From positions 434,501 through 498,500 of the forward strand of contig JARFJB010002200.1 in assembly GCA_036346205.1 (NCBI GenBank): a DNA stretch of 64,000 nt, in the 5' to 3' direction. The position numbers and the translations under genes were made by a program. Positions within the stretch are counted from its first letter, which is position 1, and every line of letters begins with the position of its first letter. This document shows positions 47,128 to 60,035 of the stretch, piece after piece. Origin of the DNA: Vesta saturnalis (Eukaryota; Arthropoda; Insecta; Coleoptera; Lampyridae). Below the pieces are notes generated by a model. The model made no database searches, was not told the DNA's origin, and saw only the letters and a list, made by a program, of their open reading frames with translations.

Positions 47128-47429
47128 CACCTTGATGAATTCAATAAATGATCAATAACTTTGTCATTTTTAACATTAGGGTAAAATGTCATAGGAACTT
47201 TTTTGTTCAGAATTTAATTTTCTATCGATTATGGATATTGCATACTGGGTGTGCCATTTAAAAAAATGGAAATGTTTGATATAACTCGCGAACACGAAGT
47301 TCAATTTTTATTTTGATTTCACTATCGTAACGAGCGGAAAAAATGCTACTTCTTTGCACATTTAACCGACTTCGTATCACCAATAATAACGAAGGTAGCA
47401 ATAGTGCCGACTTAACTTTGAAAACCCTG
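47128..47429. repeat. Right long terminal inverted repeat
   Basis: 302 bp, inverted copy of 45544-45845, ending at CCCTG next to the TA target. Confidence 0.88.
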
Positions 47430-47608
47430 TATATATCGCTCATTCGCAAGAACATTGACACATCGCAAAAAACGTAGTTTTTCAGGAAACGGGTTTTTAA
47501 TATTTTTATTTGCTTTAGAGCTGTTTCTAGAGATAAATATAATTTTATTATCATTCAATTTGTCAAAGTATGAAGTTTGAGCATTCTGGAGTAGGCCTTA
47601 GTCATCAT

Positions 47609-50483
47609 TAGGGACCAGATTTTTATGTAGCATTACTTTAAAAATATGTATGTAAATATGTAACAAAAAACCTCAAAATATGTAGGAAATATGTAATATC
47701 AAAATCGCACAGAAAGTTAAAAATTATTGATATTTATAAAAAAAATTCAAAAATTATTTATAAGTTTCATTTAATTTTTTATGGTATCCTTGAAGAATTT
47801 GTGTTTATTGGAATTTCATAATAAACTTGTAATTTTTTTTTGTTTTTCTTTAATAAACTAGTAAATGGATATCTTGTCAGAGAGCATTACAATTTTTTAC
47901 CATCGTAATTTTACTAAATTACATAGATACTAAGTTGATAATTCACAATTTTCATAATTAAATAAAATATTTATTTTTGGTAATAATAAAACTGCTTTGT
48001 TACTGTTTACTGCTATTTTTTATTACGAAAAAAACCACTTTGTTCTAGGTTACCATCATCGAGTCTTTTTATTGTTTAACTTTTTTAGAGCATAAATACG
48101 TATATTATTCCTACGCTACAATAAAAAGAGTAAGTTGATACAAAAATTTTAATAAAAGATAATATTATTAAAGTTATACAAAAATACAAATTCAGAAGTT
48201 AATATATAATTGTCTATTGTCACCACACATTAATCAAGACAAGAAAAACAGTTGACCACTAAATATTTCTCTATATGTTCAGGAGTTAAGTTCCGTCCGC
48301 GATCAGAAAGTATGTTTTTGTACACCGAAAACGATCTCTCGACATCACATGATGTCACTGGTGCATACTTGAACATAGGAATATTGCCGACTGTAATGTG
48401 TTCTGGAGAATTCTGCGTTTCTCCACTAAGGATCTGGCTAACATTAAATAAATCGGAATATCCGGGGTTTCTTTCCAGAACTGCTTGAAATTTCTTTGCT
48501 ACTTGTTCGCCGATAGTGCCACGAACAGCGCTGATTTTATTTTTTGCATCACGGATGATGTCCATTGATTCTATTAATGAAAGTCCCTTGGTTTCCAATT
48601 TTTTGATGCTTTCAGGATCCAAGAAAAGTTGCACTCAATATAAGCAACTTTGCTATTTCAGAATTTTGTAGAATAGATTGTGCATCCCTAACTGACACAG
48701 CAGACTCAGCAGAAAATAAGTTAACAACAGTCTTCACAGTTTCAAAATGTTTACTGTAAAAATGAACAGCTTCTATCCAAGTACCCCATCGCGTTATTAT
48801 TGGTTCTGGAGGAAGTGGAGCATGTGGTAGACTTTCCCGGTAAAGCTGTACACGTAAAGGTGCCTTAACACTTTTTTAATGGAAGAAATAAGTCGATTAA
48901 CTTGGGGAAAATGACTTCGTATCTCTTCGGCAACCCGTTGGAGGGCATGGGCCAAACAAGTGAAGTGAACGATGTTCGGATAGAATACTTTCAGCGCCGT
49001 TGCAGCCTTCAACATATAGGCTGCTGCATCACTGTACATTACAAGAACTTTTTCTTCTTGTGTACCTCTAGGCTACAAAATGTTCAGTCCATCATTAACA
49101 AATCGTGCAATTGTTGCATGGTTTGTACGCTCTATGACTTTGCTGGCAACAACGTGTGGTTTTGTGACACACTCTGGACTCAGTTTCCCCACAACCAAGT
49201 TTGCAATATACCGACCCATAACGTCCGTAGTTTCATCCACAGCAATCCAAATATGGGAAGAACCTATTTCTGCTCGAATTGACTCCAAAGCTTGCTCGTA
49301 GCATACATCAAGATATCCCTTGCGGAGCGTCGATTCGTCAGGGATTTGACGACCACAATACTTTTCGAGAAAAGCGCGATACTTGGGCACCTGCAGTTTG
49401 TTCCATGGGATATTTGCTACAATCATTGCATCACACATATCTTTATGAAACTCATTTCGATGCGTGTTTGTATGCATCTGCGTTAATAAAGTCTGCTTCT
49501 TAGCTGAACGTAACTGCTTGTTTTTGCTGTGAAGCGCACTTCGCGTGTGTTGTTCCAGTTGAGACTTCATTGTACAACCCACTTTTTTGGCACACACTTG
49601 ACAAAACACCACTTTTCCATCGGTAGTAAAAGCTTCGTCTATAGCAATCCACGTACGTAGTTTCGCACTAAAAGAATTTCCAATAGGAGGCATACCGGTA
49701 TACTTTTCACTGAACTGAAACCTAACGACTGTAACACGATACCGATGTTGCAACGAAGAAGTCTCGTTGAATACAAATACAAGAATAAAATTTAAAGCCA
49801 AAAACATTTCGCCTTTAGTTTTAGGTAAGGAGGGATGTTCGGGGTTTAAGGAAATACCCGATAACGGGCATTACTTTTCGTGAAACACGAAGTACATGTA
49901 AATACAGTTAACAAAATTATTATAAGTTTTTGCAATGAACGCATAAGTTCAAAAGTGAATATGTAATTAAAAATTATTAATATTAATTTTATTAAATACA
50001 TAATTATTTATGTATTAATAAAATTAATAATAATAACTTTTAATTACAGTTAACAAAAGATTTTACCAGACGTTGAGCCGTCTTCTAGGCGCAACGTGTG
50101 ATGTTAACCAAGGATTACTGTCAATCTTAGGTTTTACCAGAATTGCAAACAATGCAAACCGGTAGGATTAGCAGGATAATAGTGATACCTGAATGGACCT
50201 CTCAAAATAAATGCATGCAAGGATTACTAACAAAGACAACTTTTAATATTTACCTATACGTAATGTTTTTATAATTTCACTTCAGTTTGTCGGAAAATCT
50301 GGCCGTTTTATGTAAAAATATGTAATTATCTTAAAATATGTAATATTGTAGGAAATATGTAAAAATATGTAGCATTAAAATTAAATATAAGGCGCCTAAT
50401 AGTCTAATTCGTGAATATTGCAGGTTTTCCAACGAATACATACTAAGGAAAAAATATGTAATTATATAGAATTCCGGACTCTA
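47609..50483 (-). mobile_element. hAT element hAT3, complete ends
   Basis: The left end TAGGGACCAGATTTTTAT and right end (reverse complement) TAGAGTCCGGAATTCTAT match at most positions. An 8-bp target duplication flanks them: GTCATCAT (47601-47608) and GCCATCAT (50484-50491), one mismatch. 2.9 kb. AAATATGTA words cluster near both ends (47640-47700 and 50310-50460). Confidence 0.88.
48230..49693 (-). pseudogene. hAT transposase, frameshifted (hAT3)
   Basis: The likely start is the ATG at 49693 (MPPIGNSFSAKLRTW). A BED zinc finger follows (VVFCQVCAKKVG...QHTRSALHSK), then PDESTLRKGYL, WIAVDETTDVMGRYIANL (first D), YSDAAAYMLKA (second D), FTCLAHALQRVAEEIRSHF (CxxH), and at the end the dimerisation motif DVERSFSVYKNILSDRG, stop at 48230. 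The frame is broken near 49070, around 48870 and near 48630. It is the most complete of the three hAT copies. Confidence 0.85.
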
Positions 50484-50746
50484 GCCATCATTAATGTTAA
50501 ATTAAAAAAAAAAACATGTTTCGTTCTTTTTTTTTGACCTACTTTGTATATGTGAAAAAATCAAATTAAAACAAAATGTTGAATTAAGTTTTATTCTTGC
50601 AATAAAGTTCACAGAGTTTGAAATCGAAAAAAACAAAACTTACTCTTACTCTTACTATCAAAGAAAACTTACAAAATAAAACAAAGCGCATAGGAATTTT
50701 ATACCTTACTGTCTAATAATCGAAAAACGTCATACCAAAAAATTTA
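50484..50746. other. Short spacer, no feature recognised
   Basis: AT-rich DNA between hAT3 and the next gene. Confidence 0.4.
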
Positions 50747-52525
50747 TTAAAGATTCAAATAATAATTTTTGTAACATTTTGGAATCGCTGTTCCTTTCTT
50801 GTTGGCAGTCTCATTAAATAAGGAAAGCAAGCTTTTTTTCTTATTTTCAGTTACACCAATTTTATTTTTATACGCCTTTATTAAGCAATTTTTACCTGTA
50901 CCTTTTCCTTTGAAGCTTCTGCCTTTATCAATCTCTACTGTTTCAAATTCTTCCTGATCAAAAGTTTTCTTGAAAAAGAGTGTAAATGGGTTGTTTTTTT
51001 CAATTTTAAATATCTGAACCTCAGAAAGTTTAAATGATTTGGGCAAAGTACCGAAACCTGTTGAATTTGCTAAATATTTTAAGTCATAAAAGTCTTCATG
51101 TGAGAGTTCTTTAACCATATAAGGTTTGCCAGTTTTTTGGCTGTTCTAATAAGGGTTATATACTGTCCAGGCACACAAATCGGTCCAGATTTTAAATGCT
51201 TCTTTACATATCTTTCAATGAGGGAATGAGCATTATCCCCCTCATTTTGCGTATGTCCGGTTATAAGATATTTATGAGTTATGCTCTTGATATTTTGCAA
51301 ATTTCTGATAGCATACGTATACAAAGACAACAAAAATTTGTTTTTTTGCTGCCCGGCACAATTGTCGGAAAATAAAATAACATCAGTTTCATTGGCAAAG
51401 GCATTATTTAAATCTTCTAAGTGATTTAGTATGCATGAACCAATCTCATTTGCGCCTCGATGACCTTCTGCTTCATTGCAAACATACAACTGCGTTAGTT
51501 TTAATATCATAAATTGTAAAATTAAAGACGTTTAACTTTGAAACGTAATAGAAAGAAGAAGTGAGACCCTTCGGACAAGGTAGCACTGCCTGTTTTTCAA
51601 TACGCGACAATTCCTTCTGCTGCAAATGTGCTTCGAATGTATCTTTCATTGTTTCTTTTATCAACTTCACTTGCGGTTTGGTAAGAAACGCAAAACTCGC
51701 ATTGATCCTTTGAAAAAGGAAATGTTGTACTCTTCATTAAAAATTTTATGATACAAAACATAATTTCCTGCAGCCTTCTGAGCTTCATGTTGTATTTTTT
51801 TGTTGTATTTTTTTTGTAAATCAGCCACCGTTAATCCACCCTCAATAAATTCACGGTTTGTATTTAAGCGACAATAATGACTTGGGATCCGAGGTACTGA
51901 TTCGATGTGTTGCCTTATACTTTCTTTTATCTCCTCGTCAAGTTTATGGTGGTTTCTATGTTTACCACGTAGATATTCTTGCACAAATTGCGGATGATTT
52001 AGTTGCTCAGTACTGTCCTGATAGGACGATCATTAATAGACAACGTATTCTTGAAAAACTTTTTACAAATACGAATTCGCTGGTCCTTGACATCAAAATA
52101 AAAAGCGTTATTGGGTCGTCTAGTACTGCCTTATCTGGTATATCTATACTTCGGTTTCACAGTTGTTATACATGCACTAATAAAGTCGCGTTGTCGTTGT
52201 ACATTCCCTAATTCCTAATACATTTTAAAAATGTTAGAACGTTCTTCTCCGGATATTTTATTAAAACATTTTGTTGTAATTTTCTTTTGGGATAGGTCTT
52301 TTTACTCTTAGTGTTGGTATATGCGTCTCCAATATTTCTTAACTTCTTTGCCACATTTTTCTTCCAATTTTCTGGGCCTAGCTTCCTTTTCTTGCCACGC
52401 ATCTTGGAATTCTCCTTGTCATTTTCAACTGCATCTTTCGTCTCGTTTGTCTCAGAATCATCACTACAGGTAGAACATGTAAAACTGGAAGCAGACGTTG
52501 AGGAGCTTAGATAGGGTGACCACAA
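50747..52525 (-). pseudogene. Arthropod repeat-family protein, putative DDE-type, broken
   Basis: The pieces run N to C: a basic/acidic start (52208-52525, MRGKKRKLGPENWKK), a shifted part with FYFDVKDQRIRICKKFF (near 52060-52120), 51667-51984 (HIESVPRIPSHYCRLNT), 51473-51670 and 51079-51510 (GHRGANEIGSCILNHLEDL, VILFSDNCAGQQKNKFLL, HKYLITGHTQNEGDNAHS), and the 3' piece 50747-51118. The order and motifs match a large uncharacterised arthropod family. FSDNCAGQQKN followed by GHTQNEGD looks like an RNase H-fold transposase core, but I do not know an established name. At least four frame breaks. Confidence 0.65.
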
Positions 52526-52599
52526 ATTTTGAAATCAAAAAGAATACACTGCTCAAATAATAATATTTAATATTAATATTAACTTTAATTTTATTGTAA

Positions 52600-53720
52600 T
52601 TACAATTTGACATATTTTTGAGATGTCTTTGCTTTCTTCAGCAAACTAATGTCATCTTTGAGTGCATGATAAAATTCTGTACAAGTCATTTTTGTATTAA
52701 ATTTAACCTTCATTACTTGTTCTACTGTATGAACAGTTAACCTACTCTTTTCTTCAGTCCAGTAATTTTTAATTATGCTAAAAAGTCTTTCACACTGCGC
52801 ATTTGATCCAGGTAACGTAAAGATAAAACTGATTAAATATTTTGTTAATATTACATCACATTCACTCTTCACTAGATCACTATAAACGGATCTCCATCTT
52901 GCTATTAGGCTTTCATTTTTTTCCTCCCATTCTTTAACGTGTTTCTCAATACATTTTGCAGTTGCACGGTAAGTATAAAAAATGTGATTGTCAGTTGTTA
53001 TATATTCTAAATCTAAAATGTGATTTTTGGCCCGAGAGTAAAAGTAAGAAAAAGATTCTTCAAATTCTTCGTATGTCATAGTCTGCTTGAGAAGAAAACA
53101 CTTCATCTTACTGGATTCTTCAAAAAATCGTGTTGACCATGACTGCAAGTAACAAACGACCTCGTAGTAAAATCTTTTTGACACCGAATAAGCATATTCT
53201 TCTTTTATCACACCTTCTTCAACAAGTTTGCTTAGTAAGTTCTTTGCAGTAAAAGGAAGAAAGTTGTGCTCCTGTCTATCGATATATTTCTCTAATAAGC
53301 AAAAATAGTGCGAAGATACTTCAACTCATGTAATTTCACAAATTAATGTTATAAAGACAATAAGGTTTTATGTTTTGTTAGGAATATATCAAAATAATAT
53401 TTACCTAAAATTTACAAAACAAAGAAACTGAAAAGTAAATTAAGTACCCTTTTCTTGGTGATTTGCAGCTTGATTTCCTTCAGTACCCCCCATGCTAATA
53501 TCAGATAAACAGGACAACGCTGCTTCATATTTGTTAAGTTGCGTATTATGTTTTTTTGCATTTCCTGCAAATTTAAAATATCTAGTCAAAAATTGCTATT
53601 CAAAGTAAATACTAAAATTGCCAAACCTTTTAAAGAAATGCGAGGTTCACTGGTTATATTTTCCTCACAGACCCCTGCTTTGGAATTGTTCATTATACGT
53701 TTCAACCGGCTTGAAAACAT
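52600..53720 (-). CDS. hAT-derived gene with three open exons
   Basis: Exons at 53627-53720 (MFSSRLKRIMNNSKAG), about 53458-53564 (GNAKKHNTQLNKYEAAL) and 52600-53290, all joined in phase 1. The middle donor (GTACTT) is weak. The long last exon has no stop before 52600 and ends with the hAT C-terminal dimerisation region: LISFIFTLPGSNAQCERLFSI then SRLTVHTVEQVMKVKF. The catalytic D residues and BED finger of hAT transposases are absent. An intact frame with no catalytic part suggests a remnant under selection, or a recent truncated copy. It may instead be the 3' half of a longer gene whose 5' exons I missed. Confidence 0.5.
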
Positions 53721-53952
53721 TACTAAAATAAGTTTATAATTATAACATAATAATAATTATGAAATATTTCATCAATAGGTACGTGTAATAAATTCAACAA
53801 TGACACAAGGCAAAATATCACACACAAAAATAAAGATTATTATGATATAAAGACATAAAACGAAATGTAACACTAATGCATAACACATTTCTAGATAACA
53901 TTTTAAAAATATATCAGCAACAATGACACATTAAGAAATGTGACCAATATAC
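53721..53952. other. Short spacer, no feature recognised
   Basis: AT-rich DNA upstream of the hAT-derived gene. Confidence 0.4.
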
Positions 53953-54090
53953 TTAACACCTAAAGTGCCATGTCGGACAAACGTTGTCCCCCAATTTACA
54001 CATGATTTCAGAGCCGCTATGGCCGTGGGGGACAAATGCTGTCCGACGGCTGAATATTCAATTGTGGCCGCGTCGCATAACATTTGTCAG
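53953..54090. repeat. Orphan piggyBac-type terminus with GGACA/TGTCC palindromes
   Basis: TTAACACCTAAAGTGCC starts at 53953. Then come TCGGACAAACGTTGTCCCCC (about 53973-53992) and GGGGGACAAATGCTGTCCGA (about 54028-54047), which are roughly inverted copies, and a third weaker copy (ATTTGTCAGAC) near 54081. The layout is that of the four complete piggyBacs, with yet another palindrome. No right end was found. Confidence 0.6.
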
Positions 54091-54379
54091 ACATTTCAAT
54101 GTATTGTTTTGTTCAAAAGCTGGCAGATGTATTGGGCGATATACCTGTAAGGTTGGTTTTGATGTCGGATGCGTATAGTTGGTTTTATCTGAATGTTTTT
54201 TGAGACATTGCATAACTTATTACAATGGATAATTATACAATTGAACTTTTGATACTAAACGCTTTATTTTGCATAGTACAGCATCATTTAAATGACATAT
54301 CTAATATATTTATAAATTTAATTTAACTTGGCTGTATGATTTTTAAAAAAGCAGGACAGACAAAAATATTTTTTACACT

Positions 54380-54382
<3 letters not shown>

Positions 54383-54442
<60 letters not shown>
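54383..54442. repeat. (AT)n microsatellite
   Basis: About 30 AT units. Confidence 0.95.
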
Positions 54443-54444
<2 letters not shown>

Positions 54445-54860
54445 GCACATTTTTATTTTACATTGGTCCTGTTGTTTTAAAAGACTTTTTGCATGTGGAT
54501 GTTGTGCGAGTAATAAACTTTCAATTAATTTAGAAGTTGCTGAATCTTTAATAAAAAAATATATTGAAAAATATATAGATTTGTACGGAGAGGACTCCAT
54601 TACTAGTAATGTACATATCTTTGCCACTTAGTAGATGATGTTAGACGATTTGGTGAATTGGAATCGATTAGTGCATATCCGTACGAAAGTACGCTATATC
54701 GAATTAAACTCTGCTACGTACTGGAAACAATCCATTGGCTCAAGTCGCTAAACGTATAATCGAAATGGAATCGAGTTACAATAGCCCACATGAACTAAAA
54801 CAATTTCCAATGGTTAAGAGGAAAATTACGTGTAGCAAATTAAAAACTTGTTACCACAGT
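54443..54860 (+). pseudogene. CACTA/EnSpm-like (DUF4218-adjacent) transposase remnant
   Basis: Across three shifted frames the plus strand encodes FLFYIGPVVLKDFLH, then SINLEVAESLIKK...LYGEDSITSNVHIF, then VDDVRRFGELESISAYPYES and finally NNPLAQVAKRIIEMES and KQFPMVKRKITCS. The order and motifs (V-x-N-V-H, DDVRRFG-x-L-x-S-x-S-A-x-P-x-E, NPLAQV) fit the region C-terminal to the transposase core in arthropod proteins related to EnSpm/CACTA. Frame breaks and stops (TAGTAG near 54630) make it inactive. Confidence 0.65.
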
Positions 54861-55012
54861 GCGAAAACTTCTTTGCATGTGTAGAATTCTCCTTTTCTGT
54901 TTGCCCTGCTCGCACTTTTCTTTAAAACTCTTTTAAAAAAGGTTTCATTATCTGCTACTGTATATCTAGAAATTAATTGAATTATCAATGTTGTGTCATT
55001 GGTTCTTCAATG
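54861..55012. other. Short spacer, no feature recognised
   Basis: Lies between the CACTA-like remnant and the last codons of the DUF4806 gene. Confidence 0.4.
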
Positions 55013-55060
55013 TTACCTTGAATCAACCAAGTTTATAACTTTAACACGTTCCGCACGGCG

Positions 55061-55166
55061 CGGCACACCGGTGTACCGAACCACTACATTCTCATGTGCC
55101 ATGTCGGTACACCGGTGTGCCGAATCAATGTATGTTTCAGAGACGGTTCGGTACACTGGTGTGCCG
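55061..55166. repeat. Left palindromic triplet of pB4
   Basis: Three 18-bp near-palindromes at 55061-55078, 55105-55122 and 55149-55166, each spaced by exactly 44 bases start to start. The first reads CGGCACACCGGTGTACCG. Confidence 0.9.
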
Positions 55167-55372
55167 AAGTCGATGTGTATTTTGAATGACTAATTTTTAG
55201 ATGTAACAAATCAGTAATGAAACGAAACCGGCACTTTCGCCTCTAGAAAATACTTAGTTTTCTACATCTCTTTCAGGTTTTAGTTGCAGAATACACAAGA
55301 GGAGTACATAGTAATTTTAGTAATTGAATTTTTATTCTACATAAAAATAAGTCATATCAATACAAAAGGGCT

Positions 55373-57950
55373 TGTTACACGTCCAAACCGCACTAGGCGT
55401 CGTGTAGGCTTACTAATGTAAGCGGGTTGCCAAGCCAGCTAACAGGGAGATGGGCGTGGTCGAAATAATACGTAAAATGAATGATTAATAAGCTCAAACA
55501 CCTTACACTTATACTCAAATAGCTCAATTCGAGAAAATATGTCTCTAGGCGCCACCACAATCGAAACTTTGTTAATATAATTGTCTTAAGCTGGATGTTA
55601 ATTAACCCTACTTGATTGTGGAAAGTAGGATTGTGCTTACTCGGTAAACTCATATACGAAGGTTCTAACATAAACACTCGTCCCAAACAATTCAACTCAA
55701 ACTCAAATAAATTTAGTACTACCCAGGTTATTAAAAACTTTTTGAATACACCTCGTATACCAAAACTTCCAAAATAAAATTGATCATTCAAATTCATTCA
55801 ATGAACGGTAATTAATTTTTAAAATTCTTAACATGAACGATATCTTTTAAATTTACTTTACTTCTGAATCGTATTTGACATTCGTAAACATTTAAGGTTT
55901 CAAAACTCCAACTTTTATTATACTTAATGAAATTTAAATTAACAGCTGATCTGTTAATAGTGCAGTGCGTTATTAAAACAAACATGAAAATTTTGCAATC
56001 AACCTGGCTAATATGAACTTTCAGGTCGTTCCTTAAATCTGAAAAATTAAAATATGCAAAGCTTACTTTTAAAATTGTCAAAACAAGATCACCAATTAAG
56101 TAAATGTTACATCTGTGTTTCATACCTGGTTAAATAAACAACAAAGTAAAAAGATAACGATAAATATATATTGTCCTGCATAAAATAGTCAAAAACAAAT
56201 GTTTACACACACAAATATATTTACATATACCTCAACAACGTGGTTGAAAATCAAAACCACACGTCACTACCAATTTCTGCAAAAATTCTTAATACTATAC
56301 AACCCAACACAACATGATTCGAGAACGATTATCTTTTCGTTTCTAAACTAATTAATATTTAATCACATTACACAAATGAAATAAACCAAAGAGATAATCG
56401 TGCTTTACTAAATTTTTAAAATACTTAAATATAAACCTTACTTAAGATCGTCCATTAATCCTTGGCTTTTCTTTCTTCTTTCTTCCGTAAACCAAATATA
56501 TGTAGTCCATTTGTACTGCATAAAATTGCCTGAAGCACATTACAAAAGGCTCAACAAAACTTATTCCTCTGTGCACTCGCGATTAGTTCACTTACGCGAG
56601 GTTATTACTTCCACAAACATGTAATAACGGTAAACCTTCGGTTGCCTCTTAAAATTTCTAGCAACCCTTTACACCAAAATTAGACCCTTATACCAATAAA
56701 ACTTTCAATGTCATATAACGTTATTTAAACATTGGTTTAATATACAACGAACGCTTCGTTTACTTAACAGGTGGTCTCATAAATACTTTTAGCCGAATCT
56801 CGTTACAAGGACACGCGCTGCACTTAATACTTTAACATAACATCTGTTATCTTTATTCAAATCTGCTTACGCACTATTATTTTCTTGAAAATAAACAACT
56901 AATTTTATCTTCAACTTCAATTTTAATTATTGTTTTGTTTATGAATGTCTTTTTCGATTTATCCCCGGTTCGGGTTACGCAGTTGATTAAACAATTACTG
57001 CCTCATTAAAATTCACAAACATACTCCAACATCATCACAGTCTATCCCACACTACCTCGCGTGCGCGTCTCACCAACAGCCAAAAACGAAAAAGCTTAAC
57101 TGCCTACCTCTAACTTCAACTCCCAACGACAACTCTCTCGTCAATCTCTGACTTCCCTATTTATAACTTCAGTCATCCATCTTTAAACATGTCTTCCTTC
57201 CGCGTTATATTCTCCAATAATATTCACTCAAAATGTCATCGTTCTGATAGCTGCTTCCCTCTATACAAGCACGCGTGTAATTACAATACATCGCCATATT
57301 TGTTTTCACTTACAAATTTTACAATTACTTCATGAAGAAATCATTTTTCGTCATTACATTCATTCAGTAGCCACTCTGAACCATTACGCAACTTTTAACA
57401 CTTATCTCCAACTTGCGCTCGATCTCGTTCCGCAACATTTGCGAAAATAAGTACAGTCTAATGTCTCAAATTCCATATACACCCATTTATTCTCAAAACA
57501 ATTGCACAACATTACAAAACTCTTCGGAAATTAATACTTAAACATACCCAATCTTTCTCTACATATTTTCTAAAACATTCCACACTTATTCTTCACATTT
57601 TCTAACCAAGATTACTCATTTATCCAACAAACATTCCATTCTATATGGTAGCCAAACAGTAGCGATACAGTGGAAAGCATTACCGTCCCATGGACAAATT
57701 TCTTTTCACATTTACCTTCATCAAAATCTAATTATTCCAACACTAAAGTCTTTATAACATTCAAATACACGTATCTACACACAGAATTATATTTCTCCTA
57801 AATTTCCAGTGGCGTATCATACACCCACATACATTATATACACACAAAAAAAATTTTTTTTTCGTTCAAACTCAATACACTCGTGCTCAAAACACATAAT
57901 ACACGTCATTATAACATCCTACATACAGGGTGCGTCATCGCAACCTGACA
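55373..57950 (-). repeat. Solo LTR of the Ty3/gypsy family, in pB4
   Basis: 2578 bp, TG...CA ends, flanked by GGCT (55369-55372 and 57951-57954), same orientation as the full element. It has diverged clearly from the full-length element's LTRs. A minus-strand frame of 134 codons (55393-55797) covers the same position as in the other LTRs. Confidence 0.92.
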
Positions 57951-58019
57951 GGCTACAAAACAAAAGGAACACATTAATAAAATAACATACAATGAGTTGA
58001 AAAAGTAAAAGTTCATACA

Positions 58020-60035
58020 TTACATATTTTCGTGCAGCTCGTTAAAACACAATAAACAAAGACGCGGTTTTTCGGGGCACTCATTGCAGAAAGTCGCCAC
58101 TCGTTTGGCTTTAGAATCTGCATGTTTTTTTTCCATACTCTTCATACAATTTTTTGTAACAATGTCGGCATCTTTTGTGGACGGTCCGAACTTGTCCATG
58201 CACTTTTTGTAAACAATGGTTCTTTTGCTTTTTTTTAGTAATTGGGATATGCAGTATATCTCATTGAGAGTTAATTTTTTTATAATAGTGGTTCTAAACT
58301 TCAAGAGTGGAATCACTTTGCCATTAGAGAAATTTTTATGAAGAGTCCAGGCATTCACAATGCAGGTTCCGAAGATGACTTCCATTGCTACTTTTTTGTA
58401 CCACTTAACCGTTTTTCGTAAATTAGAATAGTAGGCAGCTAGCTGATCAGACAGGTCAACTCCTTGTTTGGCTTTGTTATAGCTTATTACGCAGTCTGGT
58501 TTTGTAATAGTATTACCCAGCCTGTTTCGCTTATTTATATCAACTACGTTTCCTTTGTGGTCACTACATGTTGTCATCATTAATACTCGCCTTTTGTCTG
58601 ACCATTTAATTATTTTTAATCCTTCTTTCGTTTGTACACCCTCAACTTCTCCTCGTTTTTGCTGTTTCTTTATCAAAGTGTTCGGAACACCTTTTCTTTT
58701 AGGTCTCAAAGTTCAACAGTAAAAAGTCTTCCGTTCTAACAATTCTTCGGCGAGAGGTATACTACTATAAAAATTATCAGCGTAAAGTATTCGTCCTTGG
58801 TCCATCAAGTCTTCTAGTAACTGTTTACATACTGTATGAGCATGACCAATTTCTTTAGTAGCATTTTCTGTTTTTCCTGAATAAATTTGCATGTTGTAAG
58901 TATAACCTGAAGGCAGACAGAGTTTATATAGTTTAACACCATATTTGTGTGTTTTATTAGGAATATATTGGCGAAAAAATAGACGTCCTCGCCACGGAAC
59001 CATACTTTCATCTACAACCACTTCCTTACCCGGAGTTATGACATTTTTAAAATTGTTTAAAAACTGATCTAATAGGCCTAGTATTTTATGTAATCTGCTA
59101 TTATTATTGTTTTCATTATTTGTAAAGTGCCAATAATTCAAAAGTTGCAGAAATCTATCCCGTGGCATTAGTCTTTTTATGTAAGCATTAGCGAACATCT
59201 CGTCACTTAACAAATACATACGTATATCGGGCAAACGTTCGATATCCATTAACATAAGAATCCCGAGAAATGTTCTTACTTCACTGGAAGTAGTATCAGA
59301 CCACTTTTTAGTCTTCTTGCTTGGTGTTTTATCATTAACAGTTTGATTGGCATAACGATTAGTTTCAGTGACCATGTATTCTATAATTGCGTCTGACAAA
59401 AACAACGTAAATAGATCATATGGATTGTTGGTACCAATATCACTTCGAAGAAATATATCCGAGTTCGGGTACTCCTCACACGAAGGTTCATTTTCGTCTG
59501 AAATACGAAACCAGTTTATCTTTCTCACTTTTGTCACTTTATTTTTTGTAACGTAGGATGAAACATATACCACATTTGGACTAACACTTTCATCTATTAT
59601 TACCGGAATATCTTCGTCAATTTCAAGATCGGTTAATTCTTCGGATGAGTCTGATTCAGCTGAATTTTCACTAGTTTCTAGGTAATTTGGATCGGCGTCA
59701 CTGTCATCAAAACTATCAGATTCATGCCCCTGTTCATCCTGACTTGAAGTGCCTGCGACAACTGGTGTTAATTTACTGGGTCCCGGTAATGACACATGGA
59801 CATTTGATACCGTATCATATATCGAATCAGAAACATTTGATACCGTATAAATTGTGGAATTCGAAATATTAGTTGATGGCTGTTCAAAATGTTCATGTTC
59901 GCTGTTTGATACCGTCTCGTATATTGAATAAGAAACTGTTGGTGCCATATAATTTGTTGAATCCGAAATATCAGTTGATTGCTGCTCTAAGTGTTCATCT
60001 TCGCTGTTATCACTCAATGGTAACACGTTTATCAT
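58020..60035 (-). pseudogene. piggyBac transposase, complete but for one TGA (pB4)
   Basis: From ATG 60035 (MINVLPLSDNSEDEH) to 58020 is a single frame of 671 codons interrupted only by TGA at codon 441 (58713-58715). The N-terminal 180 residues are acidic and contain imperfect repeats of S-I-Y-x-T-V-S-N. The DDE_Tnp_1_7 domain keeps all three aspartates: VVVDESMVPW (D342), LYADNFYSS (D420) and GVDLSDQL (D526). The cysteine-rich finger is complete (CNECPEKPRLC...CFNELH). At the TGA the family normally has glycine in YC-G-T-L-R-P, so one base change, or readthrough, explains it. It is by far the best-preserved piggyBac gene in the window. Confidence 0.9.

Larger units (their letters stand above)
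45544..47429 (-). mobile_element. mariner-like element with 302-bp inverted repeats
   Basis: The ends (CAGGGTTTTCAA inward from both sides) are flanked by TA at 45542-45543 and 47430-47431. The inverted repeats span 45544-45845 and 47128-47429, similar along the whole length with scattered differences. Total 1.9 kb with a broken transposase inside. Such long repeats are unusual for mariner (typically about 30 bp). Confidence 0.9.

Noticed and set aside
47258..47554. 98-codon minus frame near the mariner
   Set aside because: It lies in the long inverted repeat and its mirror copy gives a similar frame at 45437-45715; no domain.
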